64,000 nt of DNA, taken from the NCBI GenBank assembly GCA_020631735.1, contig CM036179.1, positions 24,233,063-24,297,062 on the forward strand. The letters run 5' to 3'. Positions within the stretch are counted from its first letter, which is position 1, and each line of letters begins with the position of its first letter. Shown piece after piece: positions 47,183-60,100 of this stretch. A program made the position numbers and the translations under genes. The stretch comes from Saccharum officinarum (lineage: Eukaryota; Streptophyta; Magnoliopsida; Poales; Poaceae). The notes under the pieces were generated by a model. It saw nothing but the letters and a program-made list of their open reading frames with translations, was not told where the DNA came from and ran no database searches.

Positions 47183-47558
47183 TTAATTAATTTCTCCTAT
47201 AATAATAATCTATTACCACCTAAAAAATCTATCAATGTTTCGTCCACAGCCTACATCGTGTGCTCGCTACCACCTAAAAAATCTATCAAGGATACGCGCT
47301 TACCCGTTTCCAAAAAAAAAAAGAATATGTTGTATCCGGATTTGGCCTCGTCACCCAGGAAAACGATGTACCGGTGCATGCCCACATGCAAATCCGGATT
47401 GGTCTTGGCCAAAAGGAAATTTCCGGATTGGACCACCTAAAAAGGAAGACGTTGCCTGGCAAATGTTGATCACCAAGGCTTGCCATTCCTTCGCAGGACG
47501 TGGAAAATCAGCATCCGTGAGCACAGGGGTCTGTTATTCTCTCACTGAGCATCACACC

Positions 47559-47769
47559 TAAGGATGAAAACGGTATTATAATATAGAAAAACGAAAGCGG
47601 TCGGTTCAGAATATTTCTTCATTTTAGCAATTAAAGAGTACAAAAAAAATAGTTGAAAATGGTTGTGAAACAAATTGAAACTGACAATTTTTTATGTTAA
47701 AAAACGATATCATAATATAGAAAACGAAAGCGGTTGGTTCGGAATATTTCTGTTCCGTTTTCATCCTTA
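47559..47769. mobile_element. hAT-type MITE with 8-bp target duplication
   Basis: The ends TAAGGATGAAAACGG and CCGTTTTCATCCTTA are perfect 15-bp inverted repeats. ATCACACC flanks both sides (47551-47558 and 47770-47777). Eight-base duplications identify the hAT superfamily. There is no coding capacity. Confidence 0.92.
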
Positions 47770-47800
47770 ATCACACCACAAGGGCATGAAAAAAAAGTAT

Positions 47801-47948
47801 TCTCTCCGTTCCAAATTATAAGTCGTTTTGACTTTTTTTGTTCATTCATTTTACTATATATCTAGACATATTATTTATCTAAACTAGATGCATGGCAAAA
47901 TAGATGTACTAAAAAGTCAAAATGATTTATAATTTGAAATGGAGGGAG
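47801..47948. mobile_element. Stowaway MITE
   Basis: The ends are ctctccgttccaaattata and tataatttgaaatggaggga, inverted copies of each other with the CTCC...GGAG signature of Stowaway (Tc1/mariner) elements. A TA dinucleotide follows at 47949-47950; the left TA is displaced by two bases. Confidence 0.88.
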
Positions 47949-48335
47949 TAATAAGCTATAGAGCGGTAGATGTGATCGACCTTTGCAAATTCATATAAAT
48001 TACATTCCTCAGCTGACATGAAAAAACTTATGCTTTTTTCAAATATACTACACAGGGATGAAATATCTTGTTATTATTTGAAACACAGTACAACACAGAC
48101 GCTCGTACATGTTCGTGCACTCATCCCTTGTGAACACACGCATAAGCATCCAGCACCTCCGGGCACAATTTTCTAATCTCGCCATTTAAAACTACGAGAC
48201 TTTGCTTAAAATTGATCAACTAAATTGGCAAGAGTAGTATATTTCTACGATTTTAGATACGGGTAATTAATTTTATAAAAGTTGAATGAATCTCTTCTCT
48301 ACATTTAAAAAGATTGTAATATCAGTCATCTACTT

Positions 48336-48361
48336 CGTGCAACGCACGGGCAAAAAAGTAA
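48336..48361 (+). mobile_element. Helitron-like 3' terminal hairpin, degenerate
   Basis: CGTGC-AAC-GCACG followed by GGGCA is the hairpin of many grass Helitron 3' ends. The CTAG that should follow about ten bases later is not intact (aaaaaagtaa). It could pair with the plus-oriented head at 46509. Confidence 0.5.
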
Positions 48362-48418
48362 AAAAGAGATGGTAAAGAGGGATGAGGCGAGCCCACGTTA
48401 AGCAGGCCTCCCACAGCC

Positions 48419-48568
48419 GTCGAGAGGCCTTGCTCACAGGGTCTAAGGGATTCGGAACGGGCAAGCGTCAAGCTCAAACTTCCCGCACGGCTGCCCCTAT
48501 TTTATTAAGGGTCGAGAGGCCTTGCTCACAGGGTCTAAGGATTTGGAACGGGCAAGCGTCAAGCTCAA
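48419..48568 (+). repeat. 60-bp direct repeat, 90-bp period
   Basis: gtcgagaggccttgctcaca... to ...gcaagcgtcaagctcaa occurs at 48419-48478 and 48509-48568 with a one-base length difference. A 30-bp spacer separates the copies. Confidence 0.9.
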
Positions 48569-48609
48569 CACCTTCCTAAAGATCCACACCCTGAGAGCTC
48601 TGGGAAATG

Positions 48610-49007
48610 GACCACCCACCATCTTTGGGCTTTCAACGCTAGCTCAAGCTCATGTATCCTTCCTACCAACTCTGGTGCGTGGCCTCTGATGGCTTACTTG
48701 AGCTGCTCTTTTATTGTCACGAAAACAATACGGTACTAATTAACGAGGTAGATACACCCACTGCCTGGGGAAAGCTGTAGTAAATAAAAGGCTCAAGTCG
48801 GTGAAGCATGAGGCCCAGCCCGATTACATATATTACCAAAAAGAAGAAGAAGAAGTAAGCCCAAAATCTCACGTCGGCCCACTCCATCCGTCCTCCTGCA
48901 ACTCCTGTCAACTCCGCCCCAGCGCCCCAAAGCTTCAAATTCAGTCCACCGCAAGAGGAAAAGGCGGCGCATCCTTTGCCAAACACAAGCAAAGATTGCC
49001 AAACACC
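48610..49007 (+). repeat. Diverged partial copy of the FYVE-SYLF gene 5' flank
   Basis: This stretch aligns with two separated pieces around the gene promoter. 48610-48728 matches 51860-51986 (shared tctgatggcttacttgagc type wording and gaaaacaa). 48729-49007 matches 55363-55465 plus 56552-57090: shared are tacggtactaattaacg, the aggcccagcccg and tagcccaaaatc stretches, and in the 5' untranslated part aaaaggcg and caagcaaagatt. The transposons that interrupt the gene copy are absent here. The copy ends at a MITE before any coding sequence. Confidence 0.75.
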
Positions 49008-49010
49008 CTA

Positions 49011-49136
49011 GGGGCTTGTTCGTTTAGCCCTGATTCCAGGGGGAATTAATTCAGGTGATCAAATATTATATAAATTATCACTACATTCCTAGTGGAAATA
49101 GTTCCAGACCTCCGTTTCCCGTGAACCGAACGGGTC
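49011..49136. mobile_element. Short MITE with CTA target duplication
   Basis: The imperfect inverted ends are ggggcttgttcg and cgaacgggtc. CTA lies on both sides (49008-49010 and 49137-49139). The size is 126 bp. It interrupts the duplicated promoter copy. The superfamily is uncertain (three-base duplication suggests PIF/Harbinger). Confidence 0.65.
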
Positions 49137-49668
49137 CTAGGTCAACTTCGCACCCCCGCTTGGGCAGGAGCGGCCGAACAGTTTCACTTCCACCCCAACT
49201 CGCGCTCGGCCGCTCGCTAATGATGCGATGCAAAATTATGCAACGGAGCCGTGGAGGTTTGCTAGAGCATCTCTGAGAGTTTGCCAAACCCACTCGCTAT
49301 CCTTCATTTTTTTTTTGCAAAACTAGAGAGATCACCCCTCCAACAGTTTGGCAAATGACTTGACAAATTTTGACAACTTGGCATTCTCCGGCTCCGCACG
49401 CGCATATTTGCGCGCTCGCTCTCACTTGCCATCACGAAATCAGTCGCCGCCGCCTCCTCTCCCGCGCGCGCGATGAAACTTCCTACCGTCCGGTGCGATC
49501 GTCAAGTGATCGATGGTGCTGTGACGCGCATGCTTGCCGGTAAAAGCTGTGCTGATGTCTGTCACATCTTGCCGGCCGAGAGGTGAGAGGTTCTGAAAAC
49601 GACGTGCAAAAGCTGTGCTCCAAATCTCTTGTCCTTGTCACCGGCAAATGCGATGGATGCTGCTGCTA

Positions 49669-50158
49669 GGCCACGTTTAGATCGAAAAAAATTTCAAACC
49701 GATGAATAGTACTACTTTCGTCTTATTTGACAAATATTATCCAATCGTGGATCAACTAGGCTCAAAAGATTCATCTCGTGATTTTCAACTAAACTGTATA
49801 ATTAGTTATTTTTTTACCTACATTTACTACTTTGGCTATGTTCAGTTCCTCAAAAAAAAGTACTATGCGAAAAAAGATTCCCCGTCACATCAAACTTACG
49901 ATACATGCATGGAGTACTAAATGTAGATGAAATTAAAAACTAATTGTACAGCTTGGTTGTACTGTGCGAGACGAACGTTTTGAACCTAATTAGTCAACGG
50001 TTGGACACTATTTGCCAAATAAAGCCAAAACGTGCTATAATACTTTTTTTTACCTCTTTTCAGGGATCTAAACACAGCCTTTATGCATGAGTCCAAAGAT
50101 TGATGTGATGGAGATGGAGTGAAAAAAATTCAGCTTTTGGGTGCATCTAAACAAGGCT
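49669..50158. mobile_element. Nested MITE, level 2
   Basis: It begins ggccacgtttagatc and ends ggtgcatctaaacaaggct; CTA flanks it (49666-49668 and 50159-50161). Its interior (tactttcgtcttatttgac..., ctaggctcaaaagattcatc) matches the MITE at 54759-54997, which lacks the inner insertion. Confidence 0.82.
49834..50079. mobile_element. Nested MITE, level 3
   Basis: It begins ggctatgttcagttcc and ends gggatctaaacacagcc, with TTT on both sides (49831-49833 and 50080-50082). It belongs to the same broad family as its host element but in the opposite orientation. Confidence 0.85.
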
Positions 50159-50453
50159 CTAGTAGCAAGTTCATCTGAATGTTGGCGCAGCAGCTGGCGA
50201 TGGCAGGAAGCAAATCTTTCAGTCCCATCACTGTACAGTCAGGGAGCAAAGGTGTAAGTCGCGCGATGCAGTCGAACAGTCGGTTGAAAATCAGTTGGAT
50301 CCGATCATTCGTGGGTCTTCTTTTTTGATTTTACCAAGCCTAAATGACAAACTATTAGAGATACAAGATTATTTCACTTGCTATATATTTTACGCACTTG
50401 CCAAATCATAAGATTTGCCAAGTCAATTTTGGCAAACTCTTAGAGATGCTCTA

Positions 50454-51614
50454 TCCTCACTAGTCACTGTTGCCCAGAGGACTTGTTCCACGTCCCTTGC
50501 ATCCCGAACCGCCCGCGATGGCCTTCAGTCTGGTTTCTTTATTTAAGTTTTCTTTTACTTTTTTGTTGCACACTGTTAGGTGATTTTTTTCCATTAACTT
50601 TTTCTTCTCCCTTCACCCCTAAAAGAATGCGATTCTGAAACAGTGTCATATTTTGGTATACCAAGTTTGTCCAATTATAGATAAAAGAAGTATAAATATT
50701 TATAATATAAAACAAATATCATTAGATTAATTGCGAAATATAGTTTCATTTTGGAGCCATAAACGTGAATACTATTTACTAAAAATCTGGTCAAACGTAA
50801 AGTACATTGGCACGCAACCCTTAGTTGCATCCTTTTAGGGATAGAGATAGTACTACCAAGTTGTTAACACAAGTTTACTCAGAAACATATTTTTATTCAA
50901 ACCTAGATTAGCAGGTGATTCATTAAATAAAAATTTAAATAGTTTATTGTCTAATTTGGTCTAATAATTGTATATATGAAATAAACGACGAGACTAGCAT
51001 GTGAAAACGCAAGTAAGTTTTCCATTATAATCATAAGCGGACAGACCAATCATAAACATGTCAGCACACACTCCCTGTTGACTTTAATCGGAGACTAAAA
51101 TTATAGTTTTCTATGGTCTTCAAACGTCTTAAAAATCAATATTTAACTATAGCAGTGTTATAAATAGTGGGCTATGGATTTAGCCGCTGGGCTATCTTGG
51201 GGCTAAGAGTCAGCTATAGCAGACTATAACAGGTTGAAATAGCTAAACTAAACGTGGGCACAAATAGCGGTGTAATTTGTTTTTTCTTGAACTATAGCAA
51301 CACAGGGATACAATAAAAAATTAAGTTATAATATATTTACGTCTAGAAGAAGAAGAAAATATATCAAAATGTATTTTATTCAGGCTTAACAATACATTGT
51401 CATATTGTTGCTTGATATTAACTTATACTTTGGATGTCATGATCATCACAAAATAAAGTATAGCTTTTAAATTTTATAAATGGTGAAACATAAATAATAC
51501 CATCCTATAGTTCGTCTTGGATTTTCTAGGTACATAGTTTTTGCTATATATACGAAATGTCTAGATATATATAAATAAAAGTAATATATCTAGAAAAGCC
51601 AAAATGACATGTAA
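50454..51614. other. AT-rich intergenic DNA
   Basis: No gene is seen. A hAT-like or Stowaway-type remnant is suggested by the gctatagcagactataacag wording near 51210 and by the tagaaaagccaaaatgaca stretch near 51590, but borders are not clear. Confidence 0.5.
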
Positions 51615-51766
51615 GTTGGAATAGAGGGAGTATGTACCATTTCTATCGCTCTTCACCATGAATGATTGATAGTTTTTTTTCTCCCGTCAAGTTGGAATGG
51701 AGGGAGTATGTACCATTTCTATCGCTCTTCACCGTGAATGATTGATAGTTTTTTTCTCTCGTCACA
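51615..51766 (+). repeat. Two-copy tandem repeat, 76-bp period
   Basis: The unit from gttggaatagagggagtatg through gaatgattgatag and a T-rich end occurs twice in direct succession, with few differences. It includes a Stowaway-like gagggagta end. Confidence 0.92.
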
Positions 51767-52130
51767 ATGTATAGGTATATTTGCTAGTACTATTCAAAAG
51801 AGTAAGAACACTTAAATTCTCACCCAACAAGATCAACTTTGGCATAAAAAAGAGTCGGAAGAAGAGGTGCGGCGAGCGCATTGTACAATTTGGCTCAAAG
51901 CTTGTTTGCCTCTACCCGAACTCAGATCAACGGCTTCTGACGACTTATTTGAGCCTACTCCTACTTCCATACTGCTATGAAAACAATCTCTATACTTCTC
52001 ATCCTGAGCCAAGCTCGAGCTAGTCATTGGGCCACGTCGCCCGTTTTTCTTTATTCATCCGATTTTAATCGGACGACTGAAAAGGGGACATCAACCGGCA
52101 ATTTCGAGAGCTTTCCGTGAGCTCGTAGCT

Positions 52131-52760
52131 AGGTAGCATTAAAAACGGAAGGAAAAATTCTCGTTCCGACCCGTTCCGTTTTCCACTTTTGTCTGTTTGT
52201 TTCTATATTTGCGGGTCCCGTTTTCGTATTTATGGAAATGGGAGAGGAGTTTTTCAGTCCGTTTCTGCGGGATCCCGTTTTCACCCGAATTGACCCGTAT
52301 TTATTCCGATTTTTATCCTGTTTTAAATCTATATGAGATGTGTTTCCGTATTTACGGAAATGTGAGAGGGGTTTTTCCGTCCATTTCCGCGGGATCCCGT
52401 TTTCACCCGAATTGACCCGTATTTATTCCGATTTTCATCCCGTTTTAAATCTATATGAGATGTGTAGAAATTAATATGTTCATAAACATATTAATCACTA
52501 ATTATGCATGTTAACACATGTCATACTAGTAAATACTAGACCAATAACTTTGTATGTGTATATTAATTTATGATTTTGCTCATGTATATTTATAAATATT
52601 TAATCATATTAGTCTAACTTAATTTTCCGGCTCTCCATCCGTATTTGTTCATTTTTCTGCATTCGTATATTCCGATTCCGTTTTCAAAGCTGTATTTTTC
52701 GAACCCGATCCTGTTTTTGAAAAAAAAATATAGAAACGGGTCCGTTTTTCATCGCTCTAG
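52131..52760. mobile_element. hAT-like MITE with internal 122-bp tandem duplication
   Basis: The ends resemble taggtagcattaaaaacgga and the complement of tccgtttttcatcgctcta, in the same style as the hAT MITEs at 47559 and 62241. Inside, a 122-bp unit (cgtattta..ggaaatg to atatgagatgtgt) is repeated at 52225 and 52347. The target duplication is not clear. Confidence 0.6.
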
Positions 52761-53586
52761 GCCGCGCCTCGGGCCTTGGGCCTCGGTCATCCAAACACGG
52801 AGGCGCTCACCCTCCTCATCGCCGTCCACTAAAAAAATCCTCACCGCCGGCCTGCCCCCCACTCGTTCGCCCAGCGCCGCGCGCCGCCTTATCGTAGAGA
52901 CGCGAGCAGCGCGGCCGCATCCCGCGTGCCCGTGGCCAGCCTGCTCCGGGCTCCCTCCGTCCGAGACGAGGCCAGCCACAGCTCGCTGACTCTCAACACG
53001 AGCGTCGGGCGGGCCGTGTTGCTCACGGACAGGGCCGCTGGGCAGCCACCGACGTGGACAACCGGCCAGTGGTCACCTCCGGCCGAGTTGCGGCCACCTC
53101 GGGGTGCGCCTAGGCCGGGCGCGAGATGCAGCCGCGCTCGTGCCGGGGAGCAGCCGCAATGGGGCCACGTCGCCGCCGGGCCAGTGGCCAAGGGCGCCTC
53201 GCGCCACCATGACTGAGGAGCCTGGGCCACCGCGCCGCCGCCCTGCAGCCAGTCACACCGCCGACCGCCTGGAGCCCGTCGCGGCGGGTAGCTTTCGGCG
53301 CCGCTGGCCTAGAACCTCGCCGGTCGCCGCAGCCTGTCACGCGCGCGCAGCCTGGAGCCGCGTCGGGGAGCTCGCCGCATCTCCGCATGCGCGTCGCACG
53401 TGAGGCCCCGTGGCGGCCAGGCCATGCTGGCCCCGCGGCGAACGCGCGCGCGGCTACTCCACCGTCGGCCCGTGCTGCCCCTTCCTCGGTGGTCATGGCG
53501 TACCAAGTCTGTCTCTCGGAAAGATAAGCTTGTTTTTCTTTTTTCTTTTTTTTTTGGTACACTCGGGAGGATAAGGATGGCCGGAG
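52761..53586. other. GC-rich block inside the Helitron, no recognised gene
   Basis: Overlapping open frames on both strands (for example 52889-53230 and 53110-53688) are rich in alanine, arginine and proline, with no known domain. Helitrons often carry captured gene fragments, so a captured GC-rich first exon is possible, but there is no evidence of homology. Confidence 0.45.
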
Positions 53587-53594
53587 CCTGGAGC

Positions 53595-54530
<936 letters not shown>

Positions 54531-54591
54531 CCTGGAGCACCAGGTGGCCAGCGGGTCTGACAGCTGCTAGCCTCTGTACGTACGTCCAAAA

Positions 54592-54715
54592 TTGCATTCC
54601 TTTGTGGGCTTGCCTTCAAGCCTACAATTGCTTTGCTTCTGCGAACAATTAACTTGCATTCCTTTGTGGGCTTGCCTTCAAGCCTACAATTGCTTTGCTT
54701 CTGCGAACAATTAAC
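54592..54715 (+). repeat. Two-copy tandem repeat, 62-bp period
   Basis: The unit ttgcattcctttgtgggctt ... gcgaacaattaac occurs twice with no visible difference, indicating a recent duplication. Confidence 0.95.
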
Positions 54716-54758
54716 TTTCACAATTAATTGTACAGATCTCATATTGGTATAACACTTT

Positions 54759-54997
54759 GGCCTGGTTTAGTTTGCAAATTTTTTAAACCTGATGAATAGT
54801 ATCACTTTCGTCTTATTTGACAAATATTGTTCAATCGTAGACCAACTAGGCTCAAAAGATTCATCTCGTGATTTCCAACTAAACTGTGTAATTAGTTATT
54901 TTTTTATCTACATTTAATACTCCATGCAAGCAGCTAAAAATTGATATGATGGAGAGAGTGAAAAAATTCTAACTTTTAGGTGCATCTAAACAAGGCC
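54759..54997. mobile_element. MITE, intact member of the family at 49669
   Basis: It begins ggcctggtttagtttgc and ends ggtgcatctaaacaaggcc, flanked by TTT (54756-54758 and 54998-55000). Its length is 239 bp with no insertion inside. Confidence 0.85.
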
Positions 54998-55473
54998 TTT
55001 ATCTGCATAAGCCACATAATAATACCAGTACAAGTACTTCAATATCATTGGAATGATATTTCGAGAAAATGTACGAACTCCTAATTATGGTTTTGCTATG
55101 AATATTAATCAGGACAACTTACTTTAAGTTCAAAATCCTTGTATGTCAGTAATAGATGATCTCTTAGTTCCACTTTTCATTGTTAATATAAGGACTAACT
55201 CTAAGGTACTAATTGCACTAAATCTTTTGCTACAAATATTAATATTAATTCAACTAAAAAATTAATGTTTAAATCAGGTACTAATAGAAGGGTAAGATAC
55301 TAAGATACACATAACAGGCTTGCGCACTCTAAGAAGGCGCGGCTGCCGCGCCGGGTTTCTAGTACGGTACTAATTAACGGTATCATAAGCATGCGGAGCA
55401 GTACATATTATAGGTAGGTGATTGTAGAGCTGTAGCCGTACAGCTATCAGCAGATGCAGGTCTATTAGCGAAA

Positions 55474-56542
55474 GGAAAAAAGTTCACTTTTTCTCCTTCA
55501 ACTTTCCTCAAAGTTCGTTTTTTCTCCCTCAACTCCAAAACCGGACACACCACCTCCCTTAACTTTTCAAACCGTGCATTTTACCTCCCTGAAGCGGTTT
55601 TGAAGGCGGGTTTGCTACGGTGCCCGTGTTTTGTCTTTTCCTTTTTTTATTTATTTCGCCTGAATCTTTGAAAAATCATAGTAAATCACAGAAAAATCAT
55701 AAAATAGAAAATCTAATTTTATTGCACTCCACATGAGTAGATCTACACAGTAAACATATAATATGGTATCCTTTAGTACAAAGTTTTTGCAATAAAGGTT
55801 TTGCCTTTTCTTTTTTATTTATTTCGGCTGAATCTTTGAAAAATCATAGTAAATTACAGAAAAATCATAAAATGGAAAATCTATTTTTGTTAGACTCCAC
55901 ATGAGCATATCTATACAGTGAACATATAATATGGTATGCTTTAGTACAAAATTTTTATTGTAGCTTTAGATCTATACTTTTCTGTAATTAATTGCAATAT
56001 TCATAGCTGCAGCTTATATAATTATTTTGTTGGACTAAAGCATATCATATTATATGTTCACTGTGTAGATCTACTCATGTGGAGTCCAACAAAATTGGAT
56101 TTTTCTATTTTATGATTTTTCTGTGATTTACTATGATTTTTCAAAGATTCAGCCAAATAAATAAAAAAGAAAAACACAAAATCTTCATAGCAAAAACTTT
56201 GTACTAAAGCATACCATATTATATGTTCACCGTGTAGATCTACTCATGTGGAGTGCAATAAAATTAGATTTTCCATTTTATGATTTTTTTGTGATTTACT
56301 ATAATTTTTTAAAGATTACGCCGAAATAAATAAAAAGGAAAAGACAGAACACGGGTACTGTAGCAAAACCACGTTCACTGTAGCATACCGCCGTTTACTG
56401 TAGCAACCCGCCTTCAAAACCGCTCTAGGGAGGTAAAATGCACGGTTTAAAAAGTTAAGGGAGGTGTTGTGTCTGGTTTTGGAGTTGAGGGAGGAAAAAC
56501 AAACTTTAACGAAAATTGGAGGAGGAAAAGTGGACTTTTTCC
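55474..56542. mobile_element. Mutator-like foldback MITE in the promoter
   Basis: Long inverted arms of several hundred bases begin GGAAAAAAGTTCAC and, on the other strand, GGAAAAAGTCCAC. The nonamer TTAGCGAAA flanks both sides exactly (55465-55473 and 56543-56551), and nine-base duplications mark the Mutator superfamily. The arms share blocks such as ctccctcaactccaaaacc and cgtgcattttacctccct. No coding region is present. A transcript would fold into a long hairpin. It sits 0.6-1.7 kb upstream of the FYVE-SYLF start codon. Confidence 0.93.
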
Positions 56543-56551
56543 TTAGCGAAA

Positions 56552-57132
56552 GGCCCAAGTCCATGCATAAGGCCCAGCCCGGTTATATATCTCAGCCCAA
56601 AATCCCACGTGCACCCACTCACAACTACGTTTACTTCGTTCACACCTCCGTCCGCAAAAGAATATAATTCTCACAGTTCGGGAGTTAAACGTTTTGAACT
56701 TTGATCAAGATTATATATAAAAAATAATAACATTCATGATACAAAATAAACACCATTAGATTAACAATAGAATATATTTTTATAATAAATTTATTTAGAT
56801 TCATAAATGCTAATGCTATTTTATATAAATTTGGTTAAATTTGAATTAGTTTGACCGATACGAAACCTATAATTGCATTCTTTCTTTGAGGGTGGGAGTC
56901 AACGGAACCACGATTATTTTTCTCCAATTAATTCCCGGAAAACTCTGCTCAACTCGTTCTGTTGTCGTCTTGCTCTCCACATCCACCCCCTCCCTCCGAC
57001 TCTCCAATCGACTCCGTCCCAAACTATCAATCCGCGGCAACAGAAAAAGGCGCCTCCTTTACCAGAAACAGAAGCAAAGATTCCCGGATTGCGCCGCCTG
57101 ATCGCCGGCGAATCGACCCGACCGAGCGGGCC
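56552..57132 (+). promoter_or_regulatory. Promoter and 5' untranslated region of the FYVE-SYLF gene
   Basis: A G-box core CACGTG lies at 56606-56611, about 520 bases upstream of the ATG. A C/T-rich leader (tccaccccctccctccgac) near 56980-57000 is typical of plant 5' untranslated DNA. No clear TATA box is seen close to it. Parts of this region recur in the diverged copy at 48.7-49.0 kb. The transcription start cannot be fixed from sequence. Confidence 0.55.
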
Positions 57133-60100
57133 ATGGCCGGAACCGAGCGGCTCCACCGCCCGATGGACCCGCCGCGGCCCGCGGGCGGCCGCTCCGGCGG
57201 GGTCGGCGCTGGTGACTCGCCGGTGAGGTGGGACGACGACGACGACGACTGCGGCGGCGGCCGCGTGGAAGGCTTGGCGGTGAGTTCCCCCCGCCGTTCT
57301 CTCTGCCTGTTTCGTCCCTGTTAAGTCTGGTTGCGTGTACGCGTCCTTCAGCTGAGTTAGTCTTGCTGAGGAGCGTGGAGAACTGTAGATTGATTCGTTC
57401 GATGCGTAAATTGGGGAATTTCGGGAGCATGTGGCGCGCTGCTTGGCGCGAACTTAAGGATGCTCGAATTGATGATTAGGGCTAAGCGATGAGCGAAAAG
57501 TTTCAAGTTTTCAAGGGCGCGTATGGCTTTTGCTGTGGAAAAATCCAAAATTGCTTTGCTAGGTTTTGTCTTAAGCATGTGCCTAGAGCCTTGTTGATAG
57601 GAGTGGGCTAGTTATGGTCTTTTTTGTGGCTGGAGTTCAAGTCTTAGTAGTACAATCAATCATTCAACTTTCCCAGGCTGAGTTTCTGCCATAACTCAAT
57701 TTTGCTTTCCTGGTATAGGGACTCCACATATTTGACCAAGAGGCAGACGAGTCACCAGCCAAAAACGACATGTCCAACAGCCTTGATACTAAATGCATTC
57801 CCGTTGCTAACGGATTCGGCAATGAAACAACGGAAACTTCTGTAGAGACAGAACCTGGAAAGGGCTTGAACCCACTTCATGAGCATACTGGCATCTGGGT
57901 CCCTGTTTCTGTTCCGCCAATGACAGCGCAGGCCCGTGAGGAGTGGCACAGGGGGTTCGGTTCCAATGGCGGGTACTTCCCGGAAGAAGAGTTCAGCTGG
58001 GAGCTGGATGAAGAGAACTATGAGATGACAATGTGGGATGTGTTTGCTGATATGGTTGTCGCGGCAAAAGGTAAGATGGTATCTGCCGCAACATATGACT
58101 TCGGGAGACGTGGGATGTCGGTGGTGTCCAACTTCTTTCTCCAAGAGGCTTGGAAGGATATGGCACAAACACTTGCAGATGCAAACGCTGGTATTGCGAA
58201 CGAGCTTCTTGAGACCGAGCCAACTAAATGGTTGCCTGACAGTGCTGCTAGCTCTTGCATGCTCTGTGGCGTGCGGTTTCATCCAATAATGTGCTCTCGC
58301 CATCATTGTCGTTTCTGTGGCGGAGTATTCTGTAATGGTTGTTCAAAGGGTAGAAGCTTGATGCCTCCAAAATTTAGGACTGCAGAACCTCAGAGGGTTT
58401 GTGATGTCTGCGGAGTACGTCTAGAGAGTATCCAACCTCAATTGATGAATCAGATCAGTCGGGCCTCACAACTTCCAACTCGGGATGTCACAGACCTGAG
58501 TACCCTGAGGTCATGGCTGAATTTCCCTTGGGCACACACAATGGAATATGAGATATACAAGGCTGCAAATTCTTTACGTAGTTATTGTAAGGTATGCCTT
58601 TTTTCCCCCTTAATTATGGACTACTATTACGATACCTTTTCTTGTCTTCTTTTCAGCTACTTTAGTTGTCATGTAGTCTTCTGTATTCTTATTAAGTGTT
58701 ATTGTGTTAAAGACTAGTGTCGACCAATATTTTGCACCAAATAGGCAAATATTAATATCTTGATAACACTACAACAAATCTAGTATTCCTACATTGGTGT
58801 TGATAAACTGATGTCAAGAAATCTTGTAGCGAAATGTGTCTCACAAGTCACAGGTCATCAAATATGGTTGTTTTCTGTTTGTATAGTAATTGGTTGGATG
58901 AGTGTTTGGACTAATTGAGTTGTTGTGGGTAAAATATGACATGGAACGCTGGCAAATTATTTTCTAGTGCAATAATACAATCTGGATATGTGATTAGTCT
59001 AATCACTGAAATGAACCTATGCAAAAAAAAAGAAAAAAAGAAAAAAGAAAAAGCATAGGCATCTGTAAAAAATCAATTTCTTAAGTAAATAACTGCTTGT
59101 AGTTCCCGAGTCTGCATTTTAGTAACTCTAGATAGATTATTTAAGCTCAACTTAGTTGTTCAGGGGAATTTTATTATTGGAAATGACTTAGTCATTGTAT
59201 TCTGATGAAGTGCTGGAAATGATGTCTGGCTGTGGGGCTGCTGATTGTTCTGTTAATTATTCTGAGCCATTATAAAGACAAATTCATGTATTTTTCAGGT
59301 GGGAGGACTGAAACCAGAGAAGGCTATCCCTGATACTATTCTTAGACAAGCTAAAGGTCTTGCTATAGTTACTGTGGTGAAGGTTGGGATGATGGTTACA
59401 TACAAACTTGGCACTGGGCTGGTTGTTGCTCGAAGAGTGGATGGCTCCTGGTCACCACCTTCAGCAATCTCCACTTGTGGTATTGGATATGGGGCTCAGG
59501 TGATACAAGCTTTTCAAGTGTTTTTTCTACATGGAAGGACTTCTTATATCAATCTAGCATCATCTAACATATAAGATGTTTGACTCTTTCAACAGGCTGG
59601 AGGTGAGATAGCTGACTTTATTATTGTTCTGAGGAACACGGATGCTATCAGAACATTCAGTGGGAAGGCACATCTGTCTGTTGGTGCTGGTGTTAGCGCT
59701 TCTGCTGGCCATGTTGGACGTGCAGCTGAGGCTGACTTCCGTGCTGGTGATGGTGGTTATGCTGCATGTTATACATACAGTTGTAGCAAAGGTATGTTTC
59801 GAATTATTACCAGCTTTAGATTACTGGGATCCAAGAGTTCATAGCGATACAGTAATTCAGTAGATTTTCCAGGCACTATTTACAGTTAGAGGCAATATGT
59901 GAGACTGATTTATTTTGCTGATGGTATAATGAATACTTTCTCCATTTCAATTTTGCTGCCATTCTAGCTTTATCCTAATAAGTCAAACATTTCTATCTTT
60001 GGCCATGAATTCTTATAAATTCATATAGTTCAACATCATGCAAATTATATATTATGAAAATTATTTCTCATGGTGAATCTAAAAAAATAAACCTTATGAT

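Larger units (their letters stand above)
49265..50451. mobile_element. Outer MITE-like element, 1.19 kb with nested MITEs
   Basis: The ends GAGCATCTCTGAGAGTTTGC and GCAAACTCTTAGAGATGCTC are long inverted repeats. TA flanks both sides. Without the inner insertion at 49669-50158 the element is about 0.7 kb. No coding region is recognised inside. Confidence 0.8.

Noticed and set aside
56962..57132. Upstream extension of the FYVE-SYLF reading frame
   Set aside because: The frame is open upstream but has no ATG before 57133, and the composition is that of a C-rich leader.
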